DNA from: Novosphingobium sp. G106
GTDB lineage: Bacteria > Pseudomonadota > Alphaproteobacteria > Sphingomonadales > Sphingomonadaceae
NCBI RefSeq assembly: GCF_019075875.1
Contig: NZ_JAHOOZ010000001.1
Location: 4,526,001 to 4,590,000, forward strand
Direction: 5' to 3'
Length of the DNA stretch: 64,000 bases
This document shows positions 39,943 through 48,625 of the stretch, one piece after another; the first letter of the stretch is position 1, and each line of letters begins with the position of its first letter. A program made the translations under genes and the position numbers. The notes beneath the pieces were generated by a model that was not told the origin of the DNA, did no database searches, and worked only from the letters and a program-made list of their open reading frames with translations.

Positions 39943-40364
39943 GCCAAGGGAAGCGCCTCGCCGAGATCGTAGCGGCCCATGCCCACCGCGAAGGCCCGCT
40001 GCTGCCGATCCTGCATGACGTCCAAGCTGCCTTCGGCTGCATCGACCGCGAGGCCGAGGCGACGATCGCGCTGGCGCTCAACCTCAGCCGCGCCGAAGTC
40101 CGCGGCGTGGTCAGCTTCTACCACGACTTCCGCGTCGAGGCGGATCCGCGTCCCGAAGTGCAGCTCTGCCGCGCCGAGGCCTGCCAGGCGCGTGGCGTGG
40201 AAGCGCTGGTGCCCGCGGCCGAGGCGGCGGCTGGCGATCGGGTGCGGTTGTCGACGGCCTATTGCCTGGGCCTCTGCAGCGTCGGGCCGAATGCGCGCGT
40301 GGGTGACGACCTGTTCGCGCGGCTTGACGAGGCGGCGCTGGTCAAGCTGATAGAGGCGGCATGA
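39939..40364 (+). CDS. fdsG: NAD-dependent formate dehydrogenase gamma subunit
   Basis: 141 residues, a NuoE-like thioredoxin-fold [2Fe-2S] subunit. Cluster ligands C77, C82, C109 and C113 are visible in QLCRAEACQARG and AYCLGLCSVGPN. It starts ATGA over the fghA stop and ends ATGA into fdsB. It carries electrons to the FMN subunit in the soluble Mo-containing formate dehydrogenase. The C-terminal position of the Cys cluster and the length fit FdsG of Rhodobacter and Cupriavidus. Confidence 0.93.
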   Translation: MSQGKRLAEIVAAHAHREGPLLPILHDVQAAFGCIDREAEATIALALNLSRAEVRGVVSFYHDFRVEADPRPEVQLCRAEACQARGVEALVPAAEAAAGDRVRLSTAYCLGLCSVGPNARVGDDLFARLDEAALVKLIEAA

Positions 40365-41872
40365 CCGCGGTGCGGATCTCGGATGATGCGCTGGCGCTGG
40401 CCTGCGGCGCGGATGCCGTGGCTGAAGCGTTCGAGGCGGCGGGCTGCAAGGTCGAGCGCGTTTCGTCCTGGGGCATGCAGTGGTTGGAGCCGCTGGTCGA
40501 GTTTGATGGCCGTGGGTTCGCCCGGGTCGAGACCCGGCATGTCAAAGCTATCCTAGGCGAAGACGTTCGCCAGTGTATCGGCCGCATTGAAGCGCACCCC
40601 TTTATCGCCCGCCAGAGGCGCCTGACTTTCGCGCGGGCCGGCAAGACCCGTCCCTTGAGCCTCGACGACTATATCGCGACCGGCGGCTGGGCCGGGCTCA
40701 CACGCGCTCGCTCACTTGCCCCGCAGGACGTCATCGCCGAGGTTGTCCAATCCGGCCTGCGCGGCCGCGGCGGCGCCGGTTTCCCGGCGGGGATCAAATG
40801 GAAGACCGTCGCTGAAGCGCCGGGCCGGCGCAAATACATCGTCTGCAACGCCGACGAGGGCGACAGCGGAACCTTTGCCGACCGGATGCTGATGGAAGGC
40901 GATCCCTTCGCCTTGATCGAGGGTATGGCCATCGCCGCCCATGCCGTCGGGGCCGATCAGGGCTACATCTACGTGCGCAGCGAATACCCGCATGCAATTC
41001 AAAAGCTGAACTCAGCTTTAGATTTATCGGCCGAGATCGTCGCCCCTTTCCGCGTCGAGGTTCGCGTCGGCGCGGGAGCCTACGTCTGCGGTGAGGAGAC
41101 CGCGCTGCTGAACTCGCTCGAAGGCAAACGCGGCGAGGTGCGGGCCAAGCCGCCGCTGCCCGCGCTTGCCGGCCTGTTCGACAAGCCGACGGTGGTCAAC
41201 AACGTGCTGACCCTCGCAGCCGCGCCGCATATCCTGCGCGAGGGTGGTTCAGCGCTCTACCAGAGCCTCGGCACGGGCCGGTCGCGCGGGACGATGCCGA
41301 TCCAGCTTGCCGGCAACATCAGATACGGCGGGCTCTGCGAAGTGCCCTTCGGCATCACCCTGAAGGAACTCGTCGATGAGATTGGCGGGGGCACCGTCTC
41401 TGGTCGGCCTATCAAGGCCGTGCAGGTGGGCGGGCCGCTCGGCGCCTACATTCACCCCGATCAGTTCGATCTTCCCTTCGACTACGAAGCCTATGCCGCT
41501 GCCGACGCGCTGATCGGGCACGGCGGGATCGTGGTGTTCGATGACACCGCCGATATGCGCGCTCAGGCGCGCTTCGCCATGCAGTTCTGCGCCGCGGAGA
41601 GCTGCGGCAAGTGCACGCCCTGCCGGATCGGGGCGGTGCGCGGGGTCGAACTGATCGACCGGATAGGCGCCGGAACTCGTATTGCCGACCCCGTCGGTGC
41701 GCTGCCCCAGATGCACAACGCTCCGAAAACCGCGCGGACGTGCGAGGAAGACATTGCCTTGCTCGAAGACCTTTGTGAAACAATGCGGTTCGGTTCGCTT
41801 TGTGCCTTGGGCGGGTTTACGCCATACCCGGTGCTCAGCGCGCTCAAAAACTGGCCGGAGGAGTTCGAATGA
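40361..41872 (+). CDS. fdsB: NAD-dependent formate dehydrogenase beta subunit
   Basis: 503 residues, a NuoF-like subunit that reduces NAD+ through FMN. NADH/FMN motifs: GLRGRGGAGFPAGIKW, CNADEGDSGTFADR and GAGAYVCGEETALL. The [4Fe-4S] ligands are C415, C418 and C421 in ESCGKCTPCR plus C481 in GSLCALGG. The N-terminal 75 residues hold a thioredoxin-like part without cluster Cys. It overlaps fdsG (ATGA) and the next gene, mobA (ATGA). The [4Fe-4S] domain leads electrons from FdsA to FMN. Confidence 0.94.
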   Translation: MTAVRISDDALALACGADAVAEAFEAAGCKVERVSSWGMQWLEPLVEFDGRGFARVETRHVKAILGEDVRQCIGRIEAHPFIARQRRLTFARAGKTRPLSLDDYIATGGWAGLTRARSLAPQDVIAEVVQSGLRGRGGAGFPAGIKWKTVAEAPGRRKYIVCNADEGDSGTFADRMLMEGDPFALIEGMAIAAHAVGADQGYIYVRSEYPHAIQKLNSALDLSAEIVAPFRVEVRVGAGAYVCGEETALLNSLEGKRGEVRAKPPLPALAGLFDKPTVVNNVLTLAAAPHILREGGSALYQSLGTGRSRGTMPIQLAGNIRYGGLCEVPFGITLKELVDEIGGGTVSGRPIKAVQVGGPLGAYIHPDQFDLPFDYEAYAAADALIGHGGIVVFDDTADMRAQARFAMQFCAAESCGKCTPCRIGAVRGVELIDRIGAGTRIADPVGALPQMHNAPKTARTCEEDIALLEDLCETMRFGSLCALGGFTPYPVLSALKNWPEEFE

Positions 41873-42399
41873 TCCTGGGAGCGGTCCTTGCCGGCGGAAT
41901 GAGCTCACGCTTCGGCAGCGACAAGGCGCTGGCCGAATTTCGCGGCCACACGCTGCTCGCCCATGCGGTCGATACGCTATCGGGCTGGTGCGAGCATGTC
42001 ATCGTCGTCGGCCGCGCCACCGCGCCCGCGCCGACGCTGCCCGACTGGCCGCGCGCCGGCATGGGCCCGCTGGGCGGGATCGCCGCCGCGCTCCACCACG
42101 CGCGCGACGAGGGCTACGAGTTCCTGCTGACCTGCGGCGTGGACTCGCTGGCGCTGCCCGAGGAACTGCCCGACCTGCTGATGCCCGCACCGGCCTTCCT
42201 GGAATCGCAGCCCATCATCGGGCTCTGGCCCGCGACCGTCGCGAAGACCGTCGAGGACATCCTCCATGCCGAAGGCCCGCACTCGCTGAAGCGCTTCACC
42301 CAGGCGATCGGTGCGCGGGCGGTGAAAACCAAGGCCGAACCTGCTAATATCAACACGCAGGCGGATCTCGCCGCGCTGGAGCAGAGGCATGGGCTATGA
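41869..42399 (+). CDS. mobA: molybdenum cofactor guanylyltransferase
   Basis: 176 residues, a little shorter than E. coli MobA. It joins GMP to molybdopterin to give the bis-MGD cofactor used by FdsA. The nucleotidyltransferase loop LAGGMSSRFGSDKA is at residues 7-20, GPLGGIAAALHHA gives the second motif, and a DSL sequence (CGVDSLALP) stands where CDxPF is usual. It overlaps fdsB (ATGA) and reaches 11 bases into fdsA. In most fds operons the place between fdsB and fdsA is empty, and the FdhD-type sulfurtransferase FdsC follows fdsA. Here there is mobA and no fdsC. Confidence 0.88.
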   Translation: MILGAVLAGGMSSRFGSDKALAEFRGHTLLAHAVDTLSGWCEHVIVVGRATAPAPTLPDWPRAGMGPLGGIAAALHHARDEGYEFLLTCGVDSLALPEELPDLLMPAPAFLESQPIIGLWPATVAKTVEDILHAEGPHSLKRFTQAIGARAVKTKAEPANINTQADLAALEQRHGL

Positions 42400-45265
42400 G
42401 CCCCAAGCCGATTTCGGGACGCCCGAGACCGGTTCGACCGATACGGTAATGTTGACGATCGACGGGCGCGCGGTGACCGTGCCCGCCGGAACCAGTGTGA
42501 TGCGTGCCGCGGCGCTGTCGGGCGGCTCGATCCCCAAACTCTGCGCCAGCGACAATCTCGCCGCTTTCGGCTCCTGCCGGCTCTGCCTCGTCGAGATCGA
42601 GGGGGCGAAGGGCACGCCTGCCTCCTGCACAACGCCGGTTGCCGAGGGCATGAAGGTCCAGACCCAGACCCCGCGCCTGCAGAAGCTGCGCCGCGGGGTG
42701 ATGGAGCTCTACATATCGGACCACCCGCTCGATTGCCTGACCTGTTCGGCCAACAACGATTGCGAATTGCAGGACCAGGCGGCGGCCGTGGGCCTGCGTG
42801 ACGTGCGCTACGGCTATGCCGGTGAGAATCACCTGTCGCAGGCGGTCGACACGTCGAACCCCTATTTCGACTTCGATCCGTCCAAATGCATCGCCTGCTC
42901 GCGCTGCGTCCGCGCCTGTGACGAAGTGCAGGGCACACTGGCCTTGACGATCGACGGCCGCGGCTTTGCCTCGAAGGTTAGCGCGGGGCAGGCGGGCGAC
43001 GACTTCCTCGCCAGCGAATGCGTGTCCTGCGGGGCCTGCGTCCAGGCTTGTCCGACCGCGACCTTGCAGGAGAAAGCGGTCAAGGCAATCGGCAAGCCCG
43101 AGCGCGCGGTGGTCACGACCTGCGCCTATTGCGGCGTTGGCTGTACTTTCCGCGCCGAGATGCGGGGCGAGCAGCTCGTCCGCATGGTCCCGTGGAAGGA
43201 CGGCAAGGCCAACCGCGGCCACAGCTGCGTCAAGGGCCGCTTCGCCTGGGGCTATGCCCAGCACCAGGAGCGCGTGCGCTCGCCGATGATCCGCGACGGC
43301 ATTGACCAGCCCTGGCGCGAAGTATCGTGGGACGAGGCGCTGGCGTTCACCGCGGGCAAGCTCAATGCCATCAAGGCACAGTACGGCGCGCGGGCGCTCG
43401 GCGGCATCACCTCGAGCCGCTGCACCAACGAGGAGACCTTCCTCGTCCAGAAGCTGGTGCGCGCGGGCTTCGGCACCAACAATGTCGATACCTGCGCCCG
43501 CGTCTGCCACTCGCCGACGGGCTATGGCCTCAAGACGACGTTCGGCACTTCGGCGGGCACGCAGGACTTCGACAGCGTCATGCAGTCGGACGTCATCATC
43601 GTCATGGGCGCCAATCCCACCGATGCGCATCCGGTCTTTGCCAGTCGGATGAAACGGCGGCTCAGGCAGGGCGCCAAGCTGATCGTCATCGACCCGCGCC
43701 GGATCGACCTCGTCCGCTCGCCGCATGTCGAGGCCGCGCATCACCTTGCGCTCCAGCCCGGCACCAACGTGGCGGTGCTGACCGCCATGGCGCACGTCGT
43801 GGTCACCGAGGGCCTCGCCAACGAGGCTTTCATCCGCGAGCGCTGCGAGGTCGACGAATACGAGGACTGGGCGCGTTTCGTCTCGGAAGAGCGTCACAGC
43901 CCCGAAGTGCTCGAAATGGTCACCCGCGTCCCGGCCGCGGAGCTGCGTGCCGCCGCGCGGCTCTATGCGACGGGCGGCAACGGCGCGATCTACTACGGGC
44001 TTGGCGTCACCGAGCATTCGCAGGGCTCGTCGACCGTCATGGCCATCGCCAACCTGGCCATGGCCACGGGCAATATTGGCCGGCCCGGCGTCGGCGTGAA
44101 TCCGCTGCGCGGGCAGAACAACGTCCAGGGCGCCTGCGACATGGGCTCTTTCCCGCACGAGCTGACCGGCTACCGCCACATCTCGGACAGCGCGACCCGC
44201 GCGATGTTTGAAAGTGAATGGGGCGTGGCGCTCGACAGCGAGCCCGGGCTGCGCATTCCCAACATGCTCGATGCGGCGATAGACGGCTCGTTCCGCGCGA
44301 TCTACATCCAGGGCGAGGACATCCTCCAGTCCGATCCCGATACCCACCACGTCGCCGCCGGCCTCGCGGCAATGGACTGCGTCATCGTCCATGACTTGTT
44401 CCTCAACGAGACCGCCAACTACGCCCACGTCTTCCTGCCCGGCTCCACCTTCCTTGAGAAGAACGGAACCTTCACCAATGCCGAGCGGCGCATCCAGCTG
44501 GTGCGCAAGGTGATGGAGCCGGCCAACGGCCCCAATGGACAGGGACTTGAGGACTGGCAGGTCACCCAGGCGCTGGCGAATGCGATGGGGCTGGGCTGGG
44601 ACTATACCCATCCCCGCGAGATCATGGACGAGATCGCGCGGCTGACGCCGACCTTCGCCGGCGTCTCGCACGCGCGGCTGGAGGAGGCCGGATCGCTGCA
44701 ATGGCCGGTCAACGCGGCCCATCCCGAAGGCTCGCCGATCATGCACGTCGACGGCTTCGTCCGCGGCCCAGATGGCAAGGGCAGGGGCAAGTTCGTCGTC
44801 ACCGACTACGTGCCGACCGACGAGAAGACCGGGCCGCGTTTCCCGTTGCTGCTGACCACGGGGCGCATCCTCAGCCAGTACAACGTCGGTGCGCAGACGC
44901 GGCGGACGGCGAATGTCGTCTGGCATCACGAGGACGTGCTGGAGATGCACCCCACCGACGCCGAGAACCGCGGGCTCAAGACCGGCGACTGGGTGCGCCT
45001 CGCCAGCCGCAAGGGCGAGACCAGCCTGCGCGCCGAAGTCACCGACCGCGTCGCGCCGGGCGTGGTCTATACGACCTTCCATCATCCCGAGACTCAGGCC
45101 AACGTCGTCACCACCGAGTTCTCCGACTGGGCGACCAATTGTCCCGAGTACAAGGTGACCGCGGTCCAGGTCTCGCCTTCGAACGGGCCGAGCGGCTGGC
45201 AGGAAGGCTATGCGGAGCTTGCCGCTCGGTCGCGCCGCATCGCGCCCGCGGAAGCTGCCGAATAG
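42389..45265 (+). CDS. fdsA: NAD-dependent formate dehydrogenase alpha subunit
   Basis: 958 residues, the bis-MGD molybdenum catalytic subunit that oxidises formate to CO2. The N-terminal [2Fe-2S] ligands are C52, C63, C66 and C80; a His-Cys [4Fe-4S] region DHPLDCLTCSANNDCELQ follows, then two ferredoxin-type clusters (CIACSRCVRACDE and CVSCGACVQACP), the catalytic-domain [4Fe-4S] site CAYCGVGC, and the Mo ligand C373 in ARVCHSPTGYG. R. capsulatus FdsA has the same plan. It starts at ATG 42389, inside the end of mobA, and fdsD follows one base after its stop. Confidence 0.95.
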   Translation: MGYEPQADFGTPETGSTDTVMLTIDGRAVTVPAGTSVMRAAALSGGSIPKLCASDNLAAFGSCRLCLVEIEGAKGTPASCTTPVAEGMKVQTQTPRLQKLRRGVMELYISDHPLDCLTCSANNDCELQDQAAAVGLRDVRYGYAGENHLSQAVDTSNPYFDFDPSKCIACSRCVRACDEVQGTLALTIDGRGFASKVSAGQAGDDFLASECVSCGACVQACPTATLQEKAVKAIGKPERAVVTTCAYCGVGCTFRAEMRGEQLVRMVPWKDGKANRGHSCVKGRFAWGYAQHQERVRSPMIRDGIDQPWREVSWDEALAFTAGKLNAIKAQYGARALGGITSSRCTNEETFLVQKLVRAGFGTNNVDTCARVCHSPTGYGLKTTFGTSAGTQDFDSVMQSDVIIVMGANPTDAHPVFASRMKRRLRQGAKLIVIDPRRIDLVRSPHVEAAHHLALQPGTNVAVLTAMAHVVVTEGLANEAFIRERCEVDEYEDWARFVSEERHSPEVLEMVTRVPAAELRAAARLYATGGNGAIYYGLGVTEHSQGSSTVMAIANLAMATGNIGRPGVGVNPLRGQNNVQGACDMGSFPHELTGYRHISDSATRAMFESEWGVALDSEPGLRIPNMLDAAIDGSFRAIYIQGEDILQSDPDTHHVAAGLAAMDCVIVHDLFLNETANYAHVFLPGSTFLEKNGTFTNAERRIQLVRKVMEPANGPNGQGLEDWQVTQALANAMGLGWDYTHPREIMDEIARLTPTFAGVSHARLEEAGSLQWPVNAAHPEGSPIMHVDGFVRGPDGKGRGKFVVTDYVPTDEKTGPRFPLLLTTGRILSQYNVGAQTRRTANVVWHHEDVLEMHPTDAENRGLKTGDWVRLASRKGETSLRAEVTDRVAPGVVYTTFHHPETQANVVTTEFSDWATNCPEYKVTAVQVSPSNGPSGWQEGYAELAARSRRIAPAEAAE

Positions 45266-45266
45266 G

Positions 45267-45461
45267 ATGGAGATAGAGCGCCTGCGCTACATGGCGGACC
45301 AGATCGCCCGCAACTTCGCCATGCAGGGCGAGGACGAGGCGGCTGCCGCCACGGCCGAACATATCCGGCTCTACTGGGACCCGAGGATGAAGGCCGCGAT
45401 CCTGGCCGACGATCGCGCGGCGCTGTCGCCCGTCGTCGCGGCGGCGATCGACCAGCTCTAG
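45267..45461 (+). CDS. fdsD: formate dehydrogenase delta subunit
   Basis: 64 residues, the small FdsD protein. It is MEIERLRYMADQIARNFAMQ, then helical sequence ending VVAAAIDQL, and matches the family motif of a short N-terminal helix plus HIRLYWDPRMK. FdsD stabilises the cofactor-loaded FdsA during maturation in relatives. It begins one base after the fdsA stop, and its last four bases overlap the convergent LysE gene. Confidence 0.9.
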   Translation: MEIERLRYMADQIARNFAMQGEDEAAAATAEHIRLYWDPRMKAAILADDRAALSPVVAAAIDQL

Positions 45462-46156
45462 CGCCGCGCTTCGGTCGCCATTCGAACCGCCAGACCGGCG
45501 AGTACGGTCCCCATCAGCCAGCGCTGCACCGTCGCCCATGTCGGGCGGCGGATCAGGAACTGCGCGATCGAGGCCGCGGACACCGCGATCATGCCGTTGA
45601 CCAGAATGCTGATGACGATCTGCACGCTGCCCAGCGCGAGCGCTTGACCCAGCACGCTGCCACGCGAGGGATCGATGAACTGCGGCAGCAGCGACAGGTA
45701 CATGACCGCGATCTTGGGATTGAGCAGGTTGGTGGTGAAGCCCATCAAGAATAGCTTGCGCGGGCTATCGGCTGGCAGGTCGCGGACTTCGAACGGTGAG
45801 CGTCCACCCGGCTGCACCGCCTGCCAGGCCAGCCAGAGCAGATAGACCGCGCCGGCGATCCGCACCGCGTCGTAGGCATAGGGCACGGCCAGTACGAGCG
45901 TGGTGATGCCGAAGGCGGCGCAGAGCATGTAGAACAGGAAGCCCAGCGCCACTCCGCCCAGTGAGATCAATCCCGCGGCGCGGCCCTGGCAGATCGAGCG
46001 CGAGATCAGATAGATCATGTTCGGCCCCGGCGTCAGCACCATGCCGAGCGCGATCAGAGCGAAGGCGATCAAGTTGGTGGAACTGGGCAGCGGGGTTCTC
46101 CGAGCGGAAGGGGTTACCCGCGTGTACCGGCGCCGTCCAATTCCAGCACGGGCCAC
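45458..46156 (-). CDS. LysE/RhtB family amino-acid exporter
   Basis: As read 232 residues from ATG 46156, though the family begins about 24 residues later at SSTNLIAFALIALGM, so the true start may be nearer 46085 with a non-ATG codon. Six hydrophobic helices are visible. The hallmark LTPGPNMIYLIS and the later KLFLMGFTTNLLNPKIAVMY loop identify a RhtB-type exporter of amino acids or their derivatives. It converges with fdsD, overlapping four bases. Confidence 0.88.
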   Translation of the reverse strand: MARAGIGRRRYTRVTPSARRTPLPSSTNLIAFALIALGMVLTPGPNMIYLISRSICQGRAAGLISLGGVALGFLFYMLCAAFGITTLVLAVPYAYDAVRIAGAVYLLWLAWQAVQPGGRSPFEVRDLPADSPRKLFLMGFTTNLLNPKIAVMYLSLLPQFIDPSRGSVLGQALALGSVQIVISILVNGMIAVSAASIAQFLIRRPTWATVQRWLMGTVLAGLAVRMATEARR

Positions 46157-46224
46157 GCGGGCAAGCTTTGTCTAGGCGCGCTAGCAACGCCTGAAAATGC
46201 GCGCAATGGCGTAGGTGCCGGGGG

Positions 46225-46566
46225 TCAGGACCGCGACGACGATGGCTTTTCGAGCTGCCGCTTCAGGCCTGCTAGCCTCTCGACCGCACGCGCGGCGTGC
46301 GGGCCGATCCAGCGCTCATGGATATCGTGGATCGGCAGCGGATTGAGGTGGTTCCACCGCTCGCGCCCGCGCCGTTCGGCGATGACGAGGTCGGCAGCTT
46401 CGAGCACCTTGAGGTGCTGCATCACGGTGCAACGGTCGAGTTCGTGGAACAGGTCGCAGAGCCGGCCTGTGGTCATTGGCGCATCGCGCAGATGGTCGAG
46501 CAGCGCGCGCCGCGCCGGTGAGGCAAGCGCGCGGAAGACGGCGTCTTGGCGTTCCGACGGAGACAT
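46225..46566 (-). CDS. ArsR family transcriptional regulator
   Basis: 113 residues from the ATG at 46566. A winged helix-turn-helix (ALASPARRALLDHLRDAPMT and TVMQHLKVLEAADLVIAERR, about residues 14-67) belongs to the ArsR group that pairs with SRPBCC (AHSA1) genes. No metal-binding Cys motif is seen. A perfect 18-base palindrome begins on its start codon and leaves no room for a ribosome site, so the mRNA may be leaderless. It is divergent from the SRPBCC gene, 49 bases away, and probably represses both. Confidence 0.88.
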   Translation of the reverse strand: MSPSERQDAVFRALASPARRALLDHLRDAPMTTGRLCDLFHELDRCTVMQHLKVLEAADLVIAERRGRERWNHLNPLPIHDIHERWIGPHAARAVERLAGLKRQLEKPSSSRS

Positions 46567-46583
46567 GTTATAAATATATAACA
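46566..46583. promoter_or_regulatory. palindromic ArsR operator
   Basis: TGTTATAAATATATAACA, a perfect 7-base inverted repeat around AATA, in the gap between arsR and the SRPBCC gene, directly abutting the arsR start codon. It is the obvious binding site for the divergent ArsR protein. Confidence 0.65.
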
Positions 46584-46615
46584 TAATGAGGCGACTCGCA
46601 AGGAGACACACAGCC

Positions 46616-47074
46616 ATGGAACTCAAGTTCAAGGTCTTCGCGCACATCTCCCGGCCCAGCCACGAGGTGTTCGAGGCGGTCGCTGACCCGGCCAGGCTCT
46701 CGGGCTATTTCACCACGGGCGGCGCCGAAGGCCGGCTCGAAGCGGGCAAGACGGTCTCGTGGGACTTCCACGACTTCCCCGGCCGCTTCCCGGTCGACGT
46801 GATCGAGGTCGTGCCCGATCGGAAGATCGTGCTGAAGTGGGAAGCCAACGAGGGCGAGGCGCAGCCCGGCTACAAGACCACGGTGACGATGGAATTCACT
46901 CCGCTTGATGGCGACACGCGCACGCTCGTCTCGATCACCGAGGAGGGCTGGCGCGAGAACGAGGCGGCGCTGGGCTCGTCCTATGGCAATTGCATGGGCT
47001 GGTCGCAGATGCTCGCCGCGCTCAAGGTCTATGTCGAGCACGGCATCAACCTGAGGGAAGGAATGTACAAATAG
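46616..47074 (+). CDS. SRPBCC (AHSA1-type) domain protein
   Basis: 152 residues from the ATG at 46616, with AAGGAGA upstream. A START/Bet v1-like fold: N-terminal FAHISRPSHEVFEAVADP, central IEVVPDRKIVLKWEAN and the long C-terminal helix MGWSQMLAALKVYVEH. The AHSA1 group binds hydrophobic ligands in a pocket; no catalytic residues are known. Its divergent ArsR partner forms a familiar two-gene unit in alphaproteobacteria, sometimes linked to glutathione or small-molecule metabolism; the ligand is unknown. Confidence 0.85.
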   Translation: MELKFKVFAHISRPSHEVFEAVADPARLSGYFTTGGAEGRLEAGKTVSWDFHDFPGRFPVDVIEVVPDRKIVLKWEANEGEAQPGYKTTVTMEFTPLDGDTRTLVSITEEGWRENEAALGSSYGNCMGWSQMLAALKVYVEHGINLREGMYK

Positions 47075-47133
47075 AGCCCATTTAAATCGCGAGTGGAGCA
47101 TTGTGCGCTGGGCAATCATCGAATTGTCCTGAT

Positions 47134-47805
47134 ATGACCCCGCGCATGAAGCTGGTGGTCCAGAACGAAAGTATCGAGGCACCGCGCCGAACGCGTGGGC
47201 GGCCCAAGCTCGAAGACGTTGCCCAGATCGAGAGCCGCCTGCTCGAGGTTGCGCTGCAGGAATTCCTCGCCGAAGGTTACGGCGGCACGTCGCTGAGCCG
47301 GATCGTCAAGGCGGCGGGGATTTCGAAGACCACGCTCTACACGCGCTTTTCCTCGAAGGAGGAATTGTTCCGCGCCGCGCTCCAGCGCCAGATCGACAAC
47401 CTCGCCGCGGTCGCCGCGCTGCGCTCGCCCAAGGGCAAGCTCGATCTGGTCGGCGGGCTGAGGGCCTATGGCAACCGCACCTTGGAGATCAGCCTCGAAG
47501 GCGATCTGCTCCAGGTCAACCGGCTGATCTACAGCGAATCGGCGCGGTTTCCCGAACTCGGCCTCGCCGCCGCAGAACGCAGCCAGAGCGGGATCGACGA
47601 CGTCTCTATCTTCATCCGCACCTGCGCCGATGCCGACGGCATTCCTTGCCGCGATCCGCAGGCGATCGCCGAAGCCTTCATCTTCATGCTGCGCGGCTGG
47701 TACGTCGACATGTTGCTGACCAACCGCCAGGTTTCGGTCCGCCAGCGCCAGCGCTGGGTCGATACGGCCGTCCAGGCGCTGGTTGCGGGCCGCGCCGAAT
47801 GGTGA
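47134..47805 (+). CDS. TetR family transcriptional regulator
   Basis: 223 residues from ATG 47134; ATG 47146 would also work. After a basic leader (APRRTRGRPKLED) comes the TetR helix-turn-helix TSLSRIVKAAGISKTTLYTR with the family FSSKEELFRAAL continuation, then a helical ligand domain. It converges with the SDR-MaoC pair, whose last gene ends 13 bases away on the other strand, so it may control that pair or the nearby Mo-enzyme gene. Ligand unknown. Confidence 0.88.
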   Translation: MTPRMKLVVQNESIEAPRRTRGRPKLEDVAQIESRLLEVALQEFLAEGYGGTSLSRIVKAAGISKTTLYTRFSSKEELFRAALQRQIDNLAAVAALRSPKGKLDLVGGLRAYGNRTLEISLEGDLLQVNRLIYSESARFPELGLAAAERSQSGIDDVSIFIRTCADADGIPCRDPQAIAEAFIFMLRGWYVDMLLTNRQVSVRQRQRWVDTAVQALVAGRAEW

Positions 47806-47818
47806 TGGGCAGCGCGGC

Positions 47819-48625
47819 CTAGCCGGACATCTTCTTGCCGAAGATTGCGGCGCTTCCCGCATCGATCTTGAGCACATGGGCGCGGCGGGCGGCGGCGGAG
47901 GGCCAGTTCTCGCCGGCTTCGTCGTCGGCCAGACCCCAGTTGTGGATCGGGCCGTAGGGCAGCCTTTCGAGTGCCTTTTCGGCTACGGCATCGGGCGACG
48001 CAAGGTCGGGCGGGATCGGCAAGCCGTTGCGTTCGAGCGTACCGCGCAGCATCGGCGTGTCCGTCTTGTCGAGCGCGATCGTCAGAACGTCGACGCCGTG
48101 CGGGCGCAGTTCCGCCCAGAGTCCCTCGGCGAAGTTGAGCAGAAAGCCCTTGCAGGCCGAGTAGGTCGCCAGGATGCTGGCCCCGCCGTAGCAGGCCCCC
48201 GAATTGACCAGCACCAGCCCGCCGCGCCGCCGCTCGCGCATCGGGCCGCCGAAATGATGGCAGGCCTGCATGGTCGTGACGACGTTCAATTGCAGCAGCC
48301 GGAGCCAGGCCGCGACCTCGCGCTCGTGGAAGCGCGTGCCGATGCGGTCCGAGCCGGCGTTGGCGACGTAGAGGCCGATCTCGCGGTCGCCGGCTGCCTC
48401 GGCGATCCGTTCGAAGGCATCGGGTGCGGCGAGGTCGATCTGAGCGGTGACGCATTCGACGCCGAGATCGCGCACCTCGGTCGCGGACTGCTCGAGCGGC
48501 CCGCGCTTGTCGATCAGCAGGCAGTTGAGCCCCCGCGCAGCGACGGCCTTGGCGAAGCTCCGCCCGACACCTTCCGAGGCGCCAGCGATGATCGCCCATG
48601 CGCCGTATTTCTCGCGGAAGGTCAT
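47819..48625 (-). CDS. short-chain dehydrogenase/reductase
   Basis: 268 residues from the ATG at 48625. Classic SDR signatures: glycine motif IAGASEGVGRSFA (13-25), NAG (89-91), and catalytic S142, Y155 and K159 (NSGACYGG and TYSACK). An N-terminal Rossmann NAD(P) fold and a hydrophobic substrate side are expected. Its ATG overlaps the MaoC stop (ATGA), so MaoC and SDR are one transcription and translation unit, likely two successive steps of a CoA-thioester or hydroxy-compound pathway. Substrate is not evident. Confidence 0.9.
   Translation of the reverse strand: MTFREKYGAWAIIAGASEGVGRSFAKAVAARGLNCLLIDKRGPLEQSATEVRDLGVECVTAQIDLAAPDAFERIAEAAGDREIGLYVANAGSDRIGTRFHEREVAAWLRLLQLNVVTTMQACHHFGGPMRERRRGGLVLVNSGACYGGASILATYSACKGFLLNFAEGLWAELRPHGVDVLTIALDKTDTPMLRGTLERNGLPIPPDLASPDAVAEKALERLPYGPIHNWGLADDEAGENWPSAAARRAHVLKIDAGSAAIFGKKMSG

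Noticed and set aside
42350..45085. A very long open frame antisense to fdsA (over 900 codons).
   Set aside because: GC-rich coding DNA often leaves the opposite strand open; the amino-acid composition is His/Arg/Val-rich without motifs, while fdsA is unmistakable.
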